From NCBI GenBank assembly GCA_023512375.1, contig JAILZS010000001.1, forward strand, positions 62,001 to 126,000: a DNA stretch of 64,000 nt. Direction: 5' to 3'. Both the position numbers and the translations under genes were made by a program. How positions within the stretch are numbered: position 1 is the first letter of the stretch; every line of letters begins with the position of its first letter. Below, piece by piece: positions 25,511 through 34,077 of the stretch. The notes under the pieces are model-generated. The model worked only from the letters and a program-made list of their open reading frames with translations. It did not search any database and was not told where the DNA came from. This stretch comes from Bacillota bacterium. GTDB taxonomy: Bacteria; Bacillota; Sulfobacillia; JAJZYS01; JAILZS01.

Positions 25511-26976
25511 GCAGCCCGGTCGGCGGGAGCACGAGCTCGATCAGCAGCCTGTGGAACAACCCCACGCTGTTGGGCCAGCTCCTGGGGGGCATCAACGTGC
25601 AGGGCCTGCAGGGGGTGCTGCAGGCGGAGGAGAGCCAGGTGGCGGCGCCGCTCGCCCAGCTGACGAACCAGCAGAACGCCCTGAGCGCCCAGGGCCAGGC
25701 GCTCAGCGCCGTGCAGGGGGCGTTGCAGGCGGTCCTGACGGACGCCCAGAACCTGGAGTCGGCGTCGGCCTTCAACCAGACCAGCGCGCCCGTGTCGTCC
25801 AACCCGTCCGTGGCCACGGCCACCGGCACGGGCGGACCGTACGGCGACTACGCCCTGGTGGTTACCAACACGGCCACCCCCGGAGGGGTGAACAGCGCCT
25901 TCCAGGCGGTGTCGCCCACGGCCAGCCTGGGGTGGAACGGCCAGATCCAGATCACGGTGTACGTCGGCATCCCGCCCCAGCAGACCGCGATCACGGTGGA
26001 CGTGCCGGTGGCGGCGACCGACTCGCTCACCAGCATCGCCCAGAACATCGACAACGCCGCCGCCGCCGCCCTGCCGAGCGGCACGCAGCTCAACGCCGTG
26101 GTCCTGCCGGCGAGCCAGAACGGTCAGTCGGGGAGCATCCTCTCCCTCAGCGTCAACGGCGGTCTCACGAGCTCCGACGTGACCACCACCGGTTCGGTGC
26201 CCAACCTCGGGTTCACGAACGCCTCCACCTTCACGCCTGCCACGTACTCGATCAACGGCGTGACCAACCAGAGCACGTCGAACACGGTCTCCAACGCGCT
26301 GCCGGGGGTGACGCTCAACCTCCTGTCGGCGGGGAGCGCCACCTTGTTCATCGCCGCCAACCCGGGGGCCACCGCCTCCCAGGTGGGCTCGCTCGTGTCG
26401 GACATCCAGACGGCCGTCAATACCATTCAGAAGTACACGGGTAAGGGCCAGCCCCTGGCGGGCAACGGCGCCCTCATGAATCTCGTGAATCAGCTGGAGA
26501 GCGCGCTCACGTCCACGAACTCGTCGCTGCCGGCGGGCTACCAGTCGCTCACCGACATGGGGTTGACGATCAGCTACTCCCAGGCCACGGGGGGAGCCAT
26601 CGCCCTCGACCAGAGCGCCTTCACCCAGGCGCTCACCGCCAACCCGCAGGCGGTGACCGGGCTGTTCACCGGTACCTCCGGCCTGGCGTCGCAGATCGCC
26701 TCCCTCGTGCAGAACTTCACCCAGCCCGGCACGGGTGCCATCGCCGCCTACCAGCAGGGTATCCAGAATCAAGAGTCGCTTCTGGCGAGCGAGGAGGCCG
26801 CCCTGCAGCAGACGGTGTCGCTGCAGCAGCGGCAGCTGCAATCCCAGTTCATGTCCTTTCTTCAACAGATCGCGAACAACGTCTCTACGCAGAACTTCCT
26901 CACCCAGTACGTCGCCCTCCAGAGCGCCGTCACCACAGGTGGGGGATCGTCGGGGAGCACGCGCACCGGTGGCTGA
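25507..26976 (+). CDS. fliD: Filament cap protein FliD
   Basis: 489 aa. The N-terminal helical arm contains INVQGLQGVLQAEESQVAAP, and the C-terminal arm has QFMSFLQQIANNVSTQNFLT. Between them are beta-rich domains with Val/Thr/Asn repeats and the FliD-like DMGLTISYSQATGGAIALDQ block. FliD forms the pentameric cap that folds flagellin. Here it follows fliS, the reverse of the common fliD-fliS order. ATG overlaps the fliS stop. Confidence 0.93.
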   Translation: MSSPVGGSTSSISSLWNNPTLLGQLLGGINVQGLQGVLQAEESQVAAPLAQLTNQQNALSAQGQALSAVQGALQAVLTDAQNLESASAFNQTSAPVSSNPSVATATGTGGPYGDYALVVTNTATPGGVNSAFQAVSPTASLGWNGQIQITVYVGIPPQQTAITVDVPVAATDSLTSIAQNIDNAAAAALPSGTQLNAVVLPASQNGQSGSILSLSVNGGLTSSDVTTTGSVPNLGFTNASTFTPATYSINGVTNQSTSNTVSNALPGVTLNLLSAGSATLFIAANPGATASQVGSLVSDIQTAVNTIQKYTGKGQPLAGNGALMNLVNQLESALTSTNSSLPAGYQSLTDMGLTISYSQATGGAIALDQSAFTQALTANPQAVTGLFTGTSGLASQIASLVQNFTQPGTGAIAAYQQGIQNQESLLASEEAALQQTVSLQQRQLQSQFMSFLQQIANNVSTQNFLTQYVALQSAVTTGGGSSGSTRTGG

Positions 26977-27538
26977 CGAGGCGGTGACGGTCGCGGTGCG
27001 GGTGCGGGCGGCGGCGCCGGCCGACGCCGCGGCCGTGCTCGACCTGTTGGGGCGGGTGGCGCGAGAGTCGCCGCTGGCGGCGTTGGAGGGGGTGCCCGCC
27101 GACCCGGAGCCCTTCGCCCGCGCCCTCGGGCGCATGGGCGACGGGGGCGCGGTGCTCCTGGCGGAGGAGGTGGCCGAGGCAACGCTGGTAGGCGTGGCGG
27201 TGGTGGCGCGCGGGCCCGGCCCCGCCCGCCATACGGCCAACCTCTCGCTCGCCGTGGCGGAGGCGGCGCGGCGGCGCGGCGTGGGCCGCGCCCTGGTGCG
27301 GGCGGCGGCGGAGTGGGGGGCGGAACAGGGGGTCGAACGCCTCACCGCATCGGTGGCGTCGGGCAACGGCGCCGCCCTGGCCCTGTTCGGCGCTCTGGGG
27401 TTTTCCATCGAAGGGCGGCGCCCGGGACACCTGCGCATCGGGGGCGCGTTGTACGACGAGGTCCTGTTCGGCGCCGGCGTGGCCGAGGTGCGCGCGCGCC
27501 GGGCGCCGGCGCTGCGGCGCCCGGGGGTCGTCCGATGA
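26969..27538 (+). CDS. GNAT-family N-acetyltransferase
   Basis: 189 aa from GTG 26969, which overlaps the end of fliD. The acetyl-CoA-binding motif is AEAARRRGVGRALVRAAAEW, followed by the usual NGAALALFGALGFSIEGRRP. This is a RimI/PhnO-like single GNAT domain. The substrate is unknown. Position inside a coupled filament-modification unit suggests an amino-sugar or a flagellar protein lysine/terminal amine as acceptor, which is inference only. The ORF upstream of 26969 in the track is a shadow of fliD. Confidence 0.8.
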   Translation: MADEAVTVAVRVRAAAPADAAAVLDLLGRVARESPLAALEGVPADPEPFARALGRMGDGGAVLLAEEVAEATLVGVAVVARGPGPARHTANLSLAVAEAARRRGVGRALVRAAAEWGAEQGVERLTASVASGNGAALALFGALGFSIEGRRPGHLRIGGALYDEVLFGAGVAEVRARRAPALRRPGVVR

Positions 27539-29112
27539 GCGGAAGGCGCCCTCGGCAGGGGGCGGGGCCGGAGCTGACGGCGGCGCTGCTGGTGCCGCCG
27601 GGGAGGGGATGGCCCGACGCGGCCGTGGAGGCGGCGCGGGCGGTGGCGGAGGAGGTCTTGGTGGTGGGGGCGCCCCCGCCTTCCGGCGCCCTGCCGGAGG
27701 GGGTGCGGGCGGTGCCCGGCGCCGGCCAGGAGGCGGGGGGCGCGGTGGCGGCGGCCCTGGGGAGCGCGCGCGGGCAGTGGACGCTCCTCGTGCGTCCCGA
27801 CGAGCTTCCCCACGCCCCCCATCCCCGCACCCTGCGCCGCTACCTGCGTCACGGCACGGCGAGCGCCTTCTTCGTCCCCTTCAACGACCAGCCGCCCCTG
27901 GTGCGCGTGCTCCCCACCGGCGCGGGCCGCCTGTGGGGGGACGACCCGCTCCCTGCCCAGGCGCTCCTGGAGGCGGAGCCGGGGCGGCGTCTGATGGCTA
28001 CGGAGGGGCTGTCGCTCGCCCGCAGCGCGCGCGCCTGGCCCGTGGCCGCCACCCGCCCGGGAGGGGTGTGGCTGAGGGCTACACGGGCGCTCGGCCGCGA
28101 GCGGTGGGCGGCGGCGACCCGCCTCCTGGCCGGGGAGGAGGGGCCGGAGGCGGCCGCCCTCTTGGGCGAGGCGGCCTTCTGGCGGGAGCGTTGGGACGAG
28201 GCGCAGGCGCACTGGCAGAGGGCTCTCGGGGCGGGACGGCCATGGGCTCCCGCGGCGCGGGCCGCGGGCGTGGGCCTGGGGCGGCTGGCCGAGGCGCGCG
28301 GCGACCTGGAGGGGGCGCGGGCCGCCTACCGCCGTGTCCTCGAGGCGGCGCCGCTGGACGGGGTGGCCCTGGCGCGCCTGCTGGCGGTGGACTGGCGGCT
28401 GGGCGCCTCCTGGCCGGAGAGCGTGGGCCAGGTGGTGCGCCTCCACCCGGCGGCCTGGCGCGGCGTCGGCCGCGCCCTGGACCGCATCGTCCCCCCGTCC
28501 GCCCAGGTGCGCGCCCTGCGCTCCATGCCCATGGCGTACGGCCGCGACCTCTTGTTGGCCCGCGCCGCCCTGGCGACGGGCGACGCGGCCACGGCCAGGC
28601 GCTCGCTTCGGCGCGTGGAGCCGGGCGTTGGCCTTACCGCCGTCGGGTACCAGGCGTGGCTCACCGAGGTGGTGGCGGGCTCCGCATCGGAGGCGCGGGC
28701 GGTGGCGGCCCGGTGCACGGACATGTCGGCCGCCGCCCGCCTTGCCATGCTCCTGGCCGCTGGGGCGGTGCTGGGGGAGCCGGGTCAGGTGCCCACGCTC
28801 GGCCCGGAGGAGACGCTGGAGGTGGGCGAGTGGCTCCTCGTCGCCTTGGCGGACCTGGCCCTCCTGCGCCTGGAGGCGCAGGCCCGCGCCCTGGCCCGCC
28901 TCGTGGCCTCGCTCCTGGGGCCTGCGGGTACGGCCGAGGTGCGCGCCGTCCTGTGGCGGGCGGCGAGGGCGGCGGGGCCGGCGCGGCGAGGGCGGCGGGT
29001 GCGGCCGAGCCGCCACCTGGTGCTGCTGCCCCGCCCCGCCCGGGCGCCGGCGTGGTGGGAGGGGCCGGAGATGGACGCGGTGGAAGGGGTGGACCGATGG
29101 CCGTCGCGATGA
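27535..29112 (+). CDS. Glycosyltransferase-like/TPR protein lacking the DxD motif
   Basis: 525 aa. The N-terminal 130 residues look like a worn GT-A domain: EEVLVVGAPPPSG stands for the DEVVVVDTGS strand, and SARGQWTLLVRPDELPHA for the ARGEWIFVLDADEYLDA of the nearby enzyme, so DxD is replaced by RPD. Residues 200-480 are helical, TPR-like (EARGDLEGARAAYRRVLEAA). The same two-part layout suggests an ancient paralogue of the 23658-25106 gene that has lost metal binding. It may be a partner, carrier-recognition or scaffold subunit. ATGA couples it to the GNAT gene. Confidence 0.6.
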   Translation: MSGRRPRQGAGPELTAALLVPPGRGWPDAAVEAARAVAEEVLVVGAPPPSGALPEGVRAVPGAGQEAGGAVAAALGSARGQWTLLVRPDELPHAPHPRTLRRYLRHGTASAFFVPFNDQPPLVRVLPTGAGRLWGDDPLPAQALLEAEPGRRLMATEGLSLARSARAWPVAATRPGGVWLRATRALGRERWAAATRLLAGEEGPEAAALLGEAAFWRERWDEAQAHWQRALGAGRPWAPAARAAGVGLGRLAEARGDLEGARAAYRRVLEAAPLDGVALARLLAVDWRLGASWPESVGQVVRLHPAAWRGVGRALDRIVPPSAQVRALRSMPMAYGRDLLLARAALATGDAATARRSLRRVEPGVGLTAVGYQAWLTEVVAGSASEARAVAARCTDMSAAARLAMLLAAGAVLGEPGQVPTLGPEETLEVGEWLLVALADLALLRLEAQARALARLVASLLGPAGTAEVRAVLWRAARAAGPARRGRRVRPSRHLVLLPRPARAPAWWEGPEMDAVEGVDRWPSR

Positions 29113-29420
29113 TGGCGCGCGTACGGACGAAGCGAGAGCGGGGAGAGGCGGCGGGGGGCGTCTACCTGGCGCTCACCCGGCGCCTGGCGGCGGCGGCGGT
29201 GCGAGGCGACGACGGCCGCGCACGGCGCCTCGTGGTGGCGCGCGAGGAGCTCTTGGCCGTGTTGCGGACGCAGGGCTGGCGGCCGTCGCACGCCCTGGCG
29301 GCCGAGGTGCGCTCGCTCGAGGCGCGGACGATGCTGGCCCTGGGCGTCGACCCCTTGCCGGTACGGCACCGCACCTGGTGGCGCGAGGAGGCCGAGGGCG
29401 CGGCCCTAGGCGCGCCCTGA
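29097..29420 (+). CDS. Small helical protein, possible FliT-like chaperone
   Basis: 107 aa from ATG 29097, overlapping the previous gene by 16 bp. Residues 20-85 form a helical bundle pattern (YLALTRRLAAAAVRGDDGRA, RRLVVAREELLAVL, SLEARTMLALG). FliT, the FliD chaperone, has this size and layout and usually follows fliD-fliS. Sequence identity is too low to be firm. The last gene of the flagellar block; the next start is 93 bp away behind a PHO-box-like element. Confidence 0.5.
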   Translation: MAVAMMARVRTKRERGEAAGGVYLALTRRLAAAAVRGDDGRARRLVVAREELLAVLRTQGWRPSHALAAEVRSLEARTMLALGVDPLPVRHRTWWREEAEGAALGAP

Positions 29421-29448
29421 CCGCGTCGACTCCCGCAGGGACGCGCGG

Positions 29449-29470
29449 CTTAACGCGGCCTTAACACGGC
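29449..29470 (+). promoter_or_regulatory. PHO-box-like direct repeat upstream of pstS
   Basis: Two adjacent 11-bp repeats, CTTAACGCGGC and CTTAACACGGC, differ at one base. PhoP/PhoB boxes are built of 11-bp direct repeats, and the Bacillus core is TTAACA. The pair ends 43 bp before the pstS start, and a -10-like GATATGGT follows at about 29474. This is what phosphate-starvation control by a PhoP-type regulator should look like. Confidence 0.65.
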
Positions 29471-29513
29471 CGCGATATGGTCGTGTCGGACGAAGTCCCG
29501 AGGGAGGTAGACC

Positions 29514-30602
29514 ATGGAGGCCAAGCGCGCTTGGCGTCGGTGGGCATCGGCCGGCGCGGCGACGATCCTGGCGGCGGCGGTGGCGGCGCCCGCGGCGACG
29601 TGGGCGGCCGGGCGGCCGGCGGTGCACCGGTCCGGCTCGAGCGTCACCCTGCTGGAGACGGGCTCCACCCTTCTCTACCCGCTCTTCAACCTCTGGGTTC
29701 CGGCGTACACGCACACCCATCCGGGCGTGAAGATCACGACCGCCGCCACCGGGAGCGGCACGGGCATCTCCGAGGCGACCAGCGGCGCGGTGCAGATCGG
29801 CGCCTCGGACGCCTACCTGCCGCCCGCCCATCCGTCGACGCTCATGAACATCCCGCTCGCCATCTCGGCCCAGCAGGTGAACTACAACGTGCCGGGCCTC
29901 AACGGCGTGCACCTCAAGCTGAGCGGCCCCGTGCTGGCCGGCATCTACACGGGCCGCATCAAGACGTGGAACGCCGCCCCCATCCGCGCCCTCAACCCGG
30001 GCGTCAAGCTCCCCGCCCACGCCATCGTGCCCTTGCGGCGGGCGGACGCAAGCGGCGACACCTTCATCTTCACCCAGTACCTCACCTTCTCGGCCGGCAA
30101 GGCCTGGCCCGCCGGCTACGGCACGTCCGTCAGCTGGCCGGCGCTTCCGTCGCTCGTCGCCGAGCCGGGCAACTCGGGCATGGTGAGCGGCCTCAAGTCG
30201 ATCCCGTACTCGGTCGCCTACGTGGGCGTGAGCTACCTGAACGAGACGAACGCCGCCCACCTGGGCGAGGCGAAACTGGAGAACCGGGCCGGTAACTTCG
30301 TCCTGCCCGTCGCCGCCACGATCGAGACCGCGGCCAAGGCGCGGGTGGGCCAGACGCCGCCGGACGAGGCCCTCTCCCTGGTGTACGCGCCGGGCAAGGA
30401 CGCCTACCCGATCATCAACTACGAGTACGCCATCGTGTCGCAAAAGCAGGCGAGCGCCGCCGTGGCGGCCGCGGTGCGGAGCTTCCTCACCTGGGCGCTG
30501 ACGGTGGGCAACGGCGAGCGCTTCCTGTCGCAGGTCCACTTCCAGCCCCTTCCGCCCGCCATCGTGAAGATGAGCAAGGCGCAGATCGCCAAGGTCCGCT
30601 AG
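29514..30602 (+). CDS. pstS: Phosphate-binding protein PstS
   Basis: 362 aa. The signal peptide (ATILAAAVAAPAATWAAG) has no lipobox Cys, so the protein may be secreted or anchored otherwise. The ligand region SSVTLLETGSTLLYPLFNLW and TAATGSGTGISEATSGAVQI correspond to the PstS phosphate-binding loops (GAGATFPxPxY, and GSGxGxxAxxxGxxDxGxSD). It feeds PstCA. ATG lies after GGGAGGTAGACC. First gene of pstSCAB-phoU. Confidence 0.92.
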   Translation: MEAKRAWRRWASAGAATILAAAVAAPAATWAAGRPAVHRSGSSVTLLETGSTLLYPLFNLWVPAYTHTHPGVKITTAATGSGTGISEATSGAVQIGASDAYLPPAHPSTLMNIPLAISAQQVNYNVPGLNGVHLKLSGPVLAGIYTGRIKTWNAAPIRALNPGVKLPAHAIVPLRRADASGDTFIFTQYLTFSAGKAWPAGYGTSVSWPALPSLVAEPGNSGMVSGLKSIPYSVAYVGVSYLNETNAAHLGEAKLENRAGNFVLPVAATIETAAKARVGQTPPDEALSLVYAPGKDAYPIINYEYAIVSQKQASAAVAAAVRSFLTWALTVGNGERFLSQVHFQPLPPAIVKMSKAQIAKVR

Positions 30603-30604
30603 GC

Positions 30605-31576
30605 ATGCGGGGGGAGCGGGCGGATCGCCTCTACCGCGCGGGCGTCGGCCTTCTGGCCGGCGCCGTCCCCGTCGCCTTGGGGGCGATCGCAGTGTTCGTG
30701 CTCGTCGACGCCCTTCCGGCCCTCCGCTACATGGGGCTGGGGTTCTGGACGGGCACGCAGTGGAACCTGGGCAACCAGTACGGCGGCACCACCGCGAGCC
30801 AGAACGGCGTGGTGGCCGCCGCCGGCGCCACCTTCGGCATCCTGCCCTACATCCTGGGGACGCTCCTGACGTCCGCGGTGGCCCTCGCCGTCGCCCTGCC
30901 CCTGGGGGTGGGGGCGGCACTCTTCCTGTCGGAGTATGCGCCGCCGCGCCTGCGCCTGTGGCTGTCGAGCCTCGTGGAGCTGCTCGCGGGCGTGCCCAGC
31001 GTCGTGTACGGCCTGTGGGGTCTCGCGGTGGTGGTGCCGGCGGTGGCCGGCGGCATCGGCCCCTGGCTGAGCGCCGCCCTGGGATTCATCCCCTTCCTGC
31101 GCGGGCCGGTGGGGACGGGACTGGGGCTGCTCTCGGCCGGACTCGTGCTCGCGGTCATGGTGCTGCCGCTCATCGCCGCCACGGCGCGCGACGCCATGCA
31201 ACAGACGCCGCGCGCCCTGCGCGAGGGGGCGGTGGCGCTGGGGCTGACGCGGTGGGAGGCGATCGCCGGCGTGGTCCTCCCCACCGCGCGCCCGGCCATC
31301 TTCGGCGCCGCCATCCTCGCCCTGGGGCGCGCCCTGGGCGAGACGATGGCGGTGCTCATGGTGAGCGGGGGATCGATCAACCTTCTTCCCACCAACCTGT
31401 ACGGGCCGGTGAACACCCTGGCGGCGGTGATCGCCTCCCAGCTCGACGCCGCCTTCACGGACGCGACGCACATGGCCCTGCATGCCCTCGCGGGCATCGC
31501 CCTCACGCTGTTCGTCATCTCCCTGGTCGTGAACGGCACGGCGCGCCTCATCGTGCGGCGGGAGGGAGCGGCGTGA
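30605..31576 (+). CDS. pstC: Phosphate ABC transporter permease PstC
   Basis: 323 aa, six membrane segments. Family features are the long periplasmic loop after helix 1 (GLGFWTGTQWNLGNQYGG), PLGVGAALFLSEYAPPRLR, ELLAGVPSVVYGLWGL and the EAA-loop region REGAVALGLTRWEAI. It pairs with PstA. The start is 3 bp after the pstS stop, so the two are surely cotranscribed. Confidence 0.95.
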   Translation: MRGERADRLYRAGVGLLAGAVPVALGAIAVFVLVDALPALRYMGLGFWTGTQWNLGNQYGGTTASQNGVVAAAGATFGILPYILGTLLTSAVALAVALPLGVGAALFLSEYAPPRLRLWLSSLVELLAGVPSVVYGLWGLAVVVPAVAGGIGPWLSAALGFIPFLRGPVGTGLGLLSAGLVLAVMVLPLIAATARDAMQQTPRALREGAVALGLTRWEAIAGVVLPTARPAIFGAAILALGRALGETMAVLMVSGGSINLLPTNLYGPVNTLAAVIASQLDAAFTDATHMALHALAGIALTLFVISLVVNGTARLIVRREGAA

Positions 31577-32490
31577 GCGCGGCGGACTGGGAAGCGACGG
31601 CGTACCTGAGGCGCCGCCACGGGCAGGTCCTGGCCGAGGCGTCGCGCCGGTCGCGGGCGGCGCGGCAGGTGCGCGGGCGCGTGTTCGGGGCGCTCGCGGC
31701 GCTGGGCATGGCGGCCTCGCTCTTCCCCCTGCTCGACATCGTGGAGCTGGTGGCGGTCCACGGCGCCCGCGCCCTCTCCGCCGCCGTCTTCACCCAGGTC
31801 ACGAACGGCGTGAGCGGGGGCCTCCAGAACGCCATCCTGGGTACGGTGTTCCTGGTGGCGCTGGGGCTGGCGGTGGCGGCGCCGATCGGGGTGGGGGCGG
31901 GGGTGTATGTGGCGGAGTGGAGCGACGCCCGCACGGCCGCGGCCCTCAACTACCTCACGGACGTGCTGGTGGGGGTCCCCTCCATCGTCGTGGGCTACTT
32001 CGGCTTCATCGTGTTCGTGGGCGACTTCGGATGGGGCTTCAGCTGGCTGGCGGGGTCGCTGGCGCTGGCGGTCATCATGCTCCCGTACATCGTGCGCGCC
32101 ACGGAGCTGGCGCTGTCGAAGGTGCCCTTGGACCTGCGGGAGGGGAGCCTGGCCCTGGGGGTGACGCGGGCGCGCACGGTGCACGCCGTCTCGCTCCCCT
32201 TCGCCCTCCCCGGCATCCTCACAGGGGTGCTCCTGGCCATGGGGATCGGCATCGGCGAGACGGCGCCGCTTCTCTACACGGCCAGCTGGTCGAACTACAA
32301 CCCGAGCCTCGCCCTGACGCATTCGCCCGTGGGATACCTGACGTACGTGGTGTGGACCTTCATCCAGGAGCCGTTCTCCACCGCCCACAGCCTGGCGTAC
32401 GCGGCCGCTCTCCTCCTCATGGCGGGGGTGTTGGCCATCAACCTGGTGGCGCGGCAGTGGCTGGGGCGGCGGGGCGAGCACGCGGCCTGA
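31573..32490 (+). CDS. pstA: Phosphate ABC transporter permease PstA
   Basis: 305 aa from GTG overlapping the pstC stop. It shows AAPIGVGAGVYVAEWSDART, LVGVPSIVVGYFGFIVF, LREGSLALGVTRARTVHAVS and LAMGIGIGETAPLLYTASWS, all PstA landmarks. The N-terminal 35 residues are cytoplasmic and Arg-rich. Six membrane segments are expected. The ORF in the track begins far upstream as a pstC shadow. Confidence 0.95.
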   Translation: MSAADWEATAYLRRRHGQVLAEASRRSRAARQVRGRVFGALAALGMAASLFPLLDIVELVAVHGARALSAAVFTQVTNGVSGGLQNAILGTVFLVALGLAVAAPIGVGAGVYVAEWSDARTAAALNYLTDVLVGVPSIVVGYFGFIVFVGDFGWGFSWLAGSLALAVIMLPYIVRATELALSKVPLDLREGSLALGVTRARTVHAVSLPFALPGILTGVLLAMGIGIGETAPLLYTASWSNYNPSLALTHSPVGYLTYVVWTFIQEPFSTAHSLAYAAALLLMAGVLAINLVARQWLGRRGEHAA

Positions 32491-32524
32491 GGGACGGTTC
32501 GACGGCGGATCGGAGGTGGCGTCG

Positions 32525-33337
32525 GTGTCGACGATGTGGACGTCCGCCCAACTCGAGGCGCAGGAGCGGCCCGCGGGCGGCGATGCGGCGAAGATGGCGG
32601 TGCGGGGGCTGTCGGTCTTCTTCGGCGGCCAGAGGGCGCTCGAGGCGATCGACCTGGAGCTGCCGGAACGCCAGGTGACCGCCCTCATCGGTCCCTCGGG
32701 GTGCGGCAAGACCACCCTCCTGCGCTCCCTCAACCGCATGACGGAGCTGGTGCCGCACAGCCGGCACGAGGGGGACGTGCTCCTCGACGGGCGGTCGATC
32801 TACGGTCCCGGGGTGGACGTCGTGGACCTGAGGCGGCGGGTGGGCATGGTCTTCCAGCGTCCCAACCCCTTCCCCATGTCGATCCTCGACAACGTGACCT
32901 TCGGCCCCCGGCGGCACGGGGTGCGCAACCGGCGCCTGTTGCAGGAGATCGCCGAGGAGAGCCTGCGCGCCGCCGCCCTGTGGGACGAGGTGAAGGACAA
33001 GCTCCACCACAGCGGCATGAGCCTGTCGGGCGGGCAGCAGCAGCGCCTGTGCATCGCCCGCGCCCTGGCCGTGCAGCCGGAGGTGCTGCTCATGGACGAG
33101 CCCACCTCCGCTCTCGACCCGATCTCCACGGGGAAGATCGAGGACCTCATCCGGCAGCTGGCGGAGGACTACACCCTGGTCCTGGTCACCCACAGCCTGC
33201 CCCAGGCGGGCCGGGTGGCCGACCGCGTCGCCTTCCTGCTCCAGGGCTCCCTCGTCGAGGTGGGGGCGGCGCAGGAGATCTTCACGCGCCCGCGCGACCG
33301 TCGGACAGAGGACTACCTCACGGGACGGCTGGGCTAA
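32525..33337 (+). CDS. pstB: Phosphate ABC transporter ATPase PstB
   Basis: About 270 aa. Walker A GPSGCGKTTLLRSLNRM lies near residue 56, Q-loop VFQRPNPFPMSI, signature LSGGQQQRLCIARAL, Walker B VLLMDEPTSALDP, and the H-loop in VTHSLPQAGRVADR. FQRPNPFPMSI is specific to PstB. GTG 32525 follows GGAGGT by 8 nt; GTG 32516 and ATG 32534 are alternatives. Confidence 0.95.
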   Translation: MSTMWTSAQLEAQERPAGGDAAKMAVRGLSVFFGGQRALEAIDLELPERQVTALIGPSGCGKTTLLRSLNRMTELVPHSRHEGDVLLDGRSIYGPGVDVVDLRRRVGMVFQRPNPFPMSILDNVTFGPRRHGVRNRRLLQEIAEESLRAAALWDEVKDKLHHSGMSLSGGQQQRLCIARALAVQPEVLLMDEPTSALDPISTGKIEDLIRQLAEDYTLVLVTHSLPQAGRVADRVAFLLQGSLVEVGAAQEIFTRPRDRRTEDYLTGRLG

Positions 33338-33338
33338 G

Positions 33339-34016
33339 GTGCGCCGGCGGGCGACGGGGGAGCGCGTGCGGGCGCTCGTGGCGGGGGCGGTGGCCCTGGG
33401 CCGCATGGCGCGCGACAGCGTGGCCAAGGCGCGGCGAGCGCTGGAGGAGGGGGACGAGGTCCTGGCTCGCCGCCTGGCCGAAGGGGACGCCGCCGTCGAC
33501 CGGGCGGCGCGCGTCTTGGAGGGCGAAGTGCTGGCCGTCTTGGCCACGGCCTCGCCGATGGCCGGCGACATGCGGCGGGTGGTGGCGGTGTTCAAGGCGC
33601 TGACCGACCTGGAGCGGGTGGGCGACTACGCCGTGCATGCCGCCGCCGCCGTCGCAGGCGGGTGGCGGGCCGAGCCCGACCTCGTGGCCATGGCGGCGGA
33701 GGCGGAGGCCATGGCGGGGGCGGCGACGCTCGCCCTGGGGCGGGAAGATGCGCGCCTGGCGCGGCGGGTGATGGAGCGGGACGGGCGCGTCGACCGACTG
33801 TACCGGCGCGTGCGCCGGCGGTGGGAGGACGAGGCGGGAGGCGAGACCTCGGGCGGCCGCTGGCTTCTGGCGGCCCGCTCCCTGGAGCGGGCGGCGGACC
33901 ACGCCGTGCACGTGGCGGAGTGGGCGGTGTACGCGGCGGTGGGGGAGCGCCCCGCGCCGGCGGCGGGCGAGGGAACGGCGCGCCGGCTGGGGCTCTCGTC
34001 GGGGGAAGCGCCGTGA
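33339..34016 (+). CDS. phoU: PhoU-like phosphate signalling regulator
   Basis: 225 aa, all helical, with two copies of a three-helix PhoU repeat. The metal-binding motif is seen in KALTDLERVGDYAVHAA and in the second repeat as ARSLERAADHAVHVAEWAVY (usual ExxxDxxxxxA). PhoU restrains PstSCAB and the sensor kinase when phosphate is plentiful. No PhoR/PhoP genes are in the window. GTG start directly after the pstB stop. Confidence 0.9.
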   Translation: MRRRATGERVRALVAGAVALGRMARDSVAKARRALEEGDEVLARRLAEGDAAVDRAARVLEGEVLAVLATASPMAGDMRRVVAVFKALTDLERVGDYAVHAAAAVAGGWRAEPDLVAMAAEAEAMAGAATLALGREDARLARRVMERDGRVDRLYRRVRRRWEDEAGGETSGGRWLLAARSLERAADHAVHVAEWAVYAAVGERPAPAAGEGTARRLGLSSGEAP

Positions 34017-34023
34017 CGGGAGA

Positions 34024-34067
34024 GAGGCGGGGAGGGCGGCGCGTCCGGCGCCTTCCCTCCCCGCCTC
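34024..34067. terminator. Bidirectional hairpin between phoU and the oxidase gene
   Basis: GAGGCGGGGAGGG...GGCGC and GGCGCC...CCCTCCCCGCCTC form a long imperfect stem of nearly 20 bp around GTCC. It lies between two convergent genes and so can end both transcripts. No long T tract. Confidence 0.65.
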
Positions 34068-34077
34068 CGCTGTCGCC

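Noticed and set aside
25120-29016. 1298-residue ORF on the minus strand across fliS-fliD and beyond
   Set aside because: Arg/His/Gly-rich antisense shadow of good plus-strand genes in high-GC DNA; no motif, no ribosome site.
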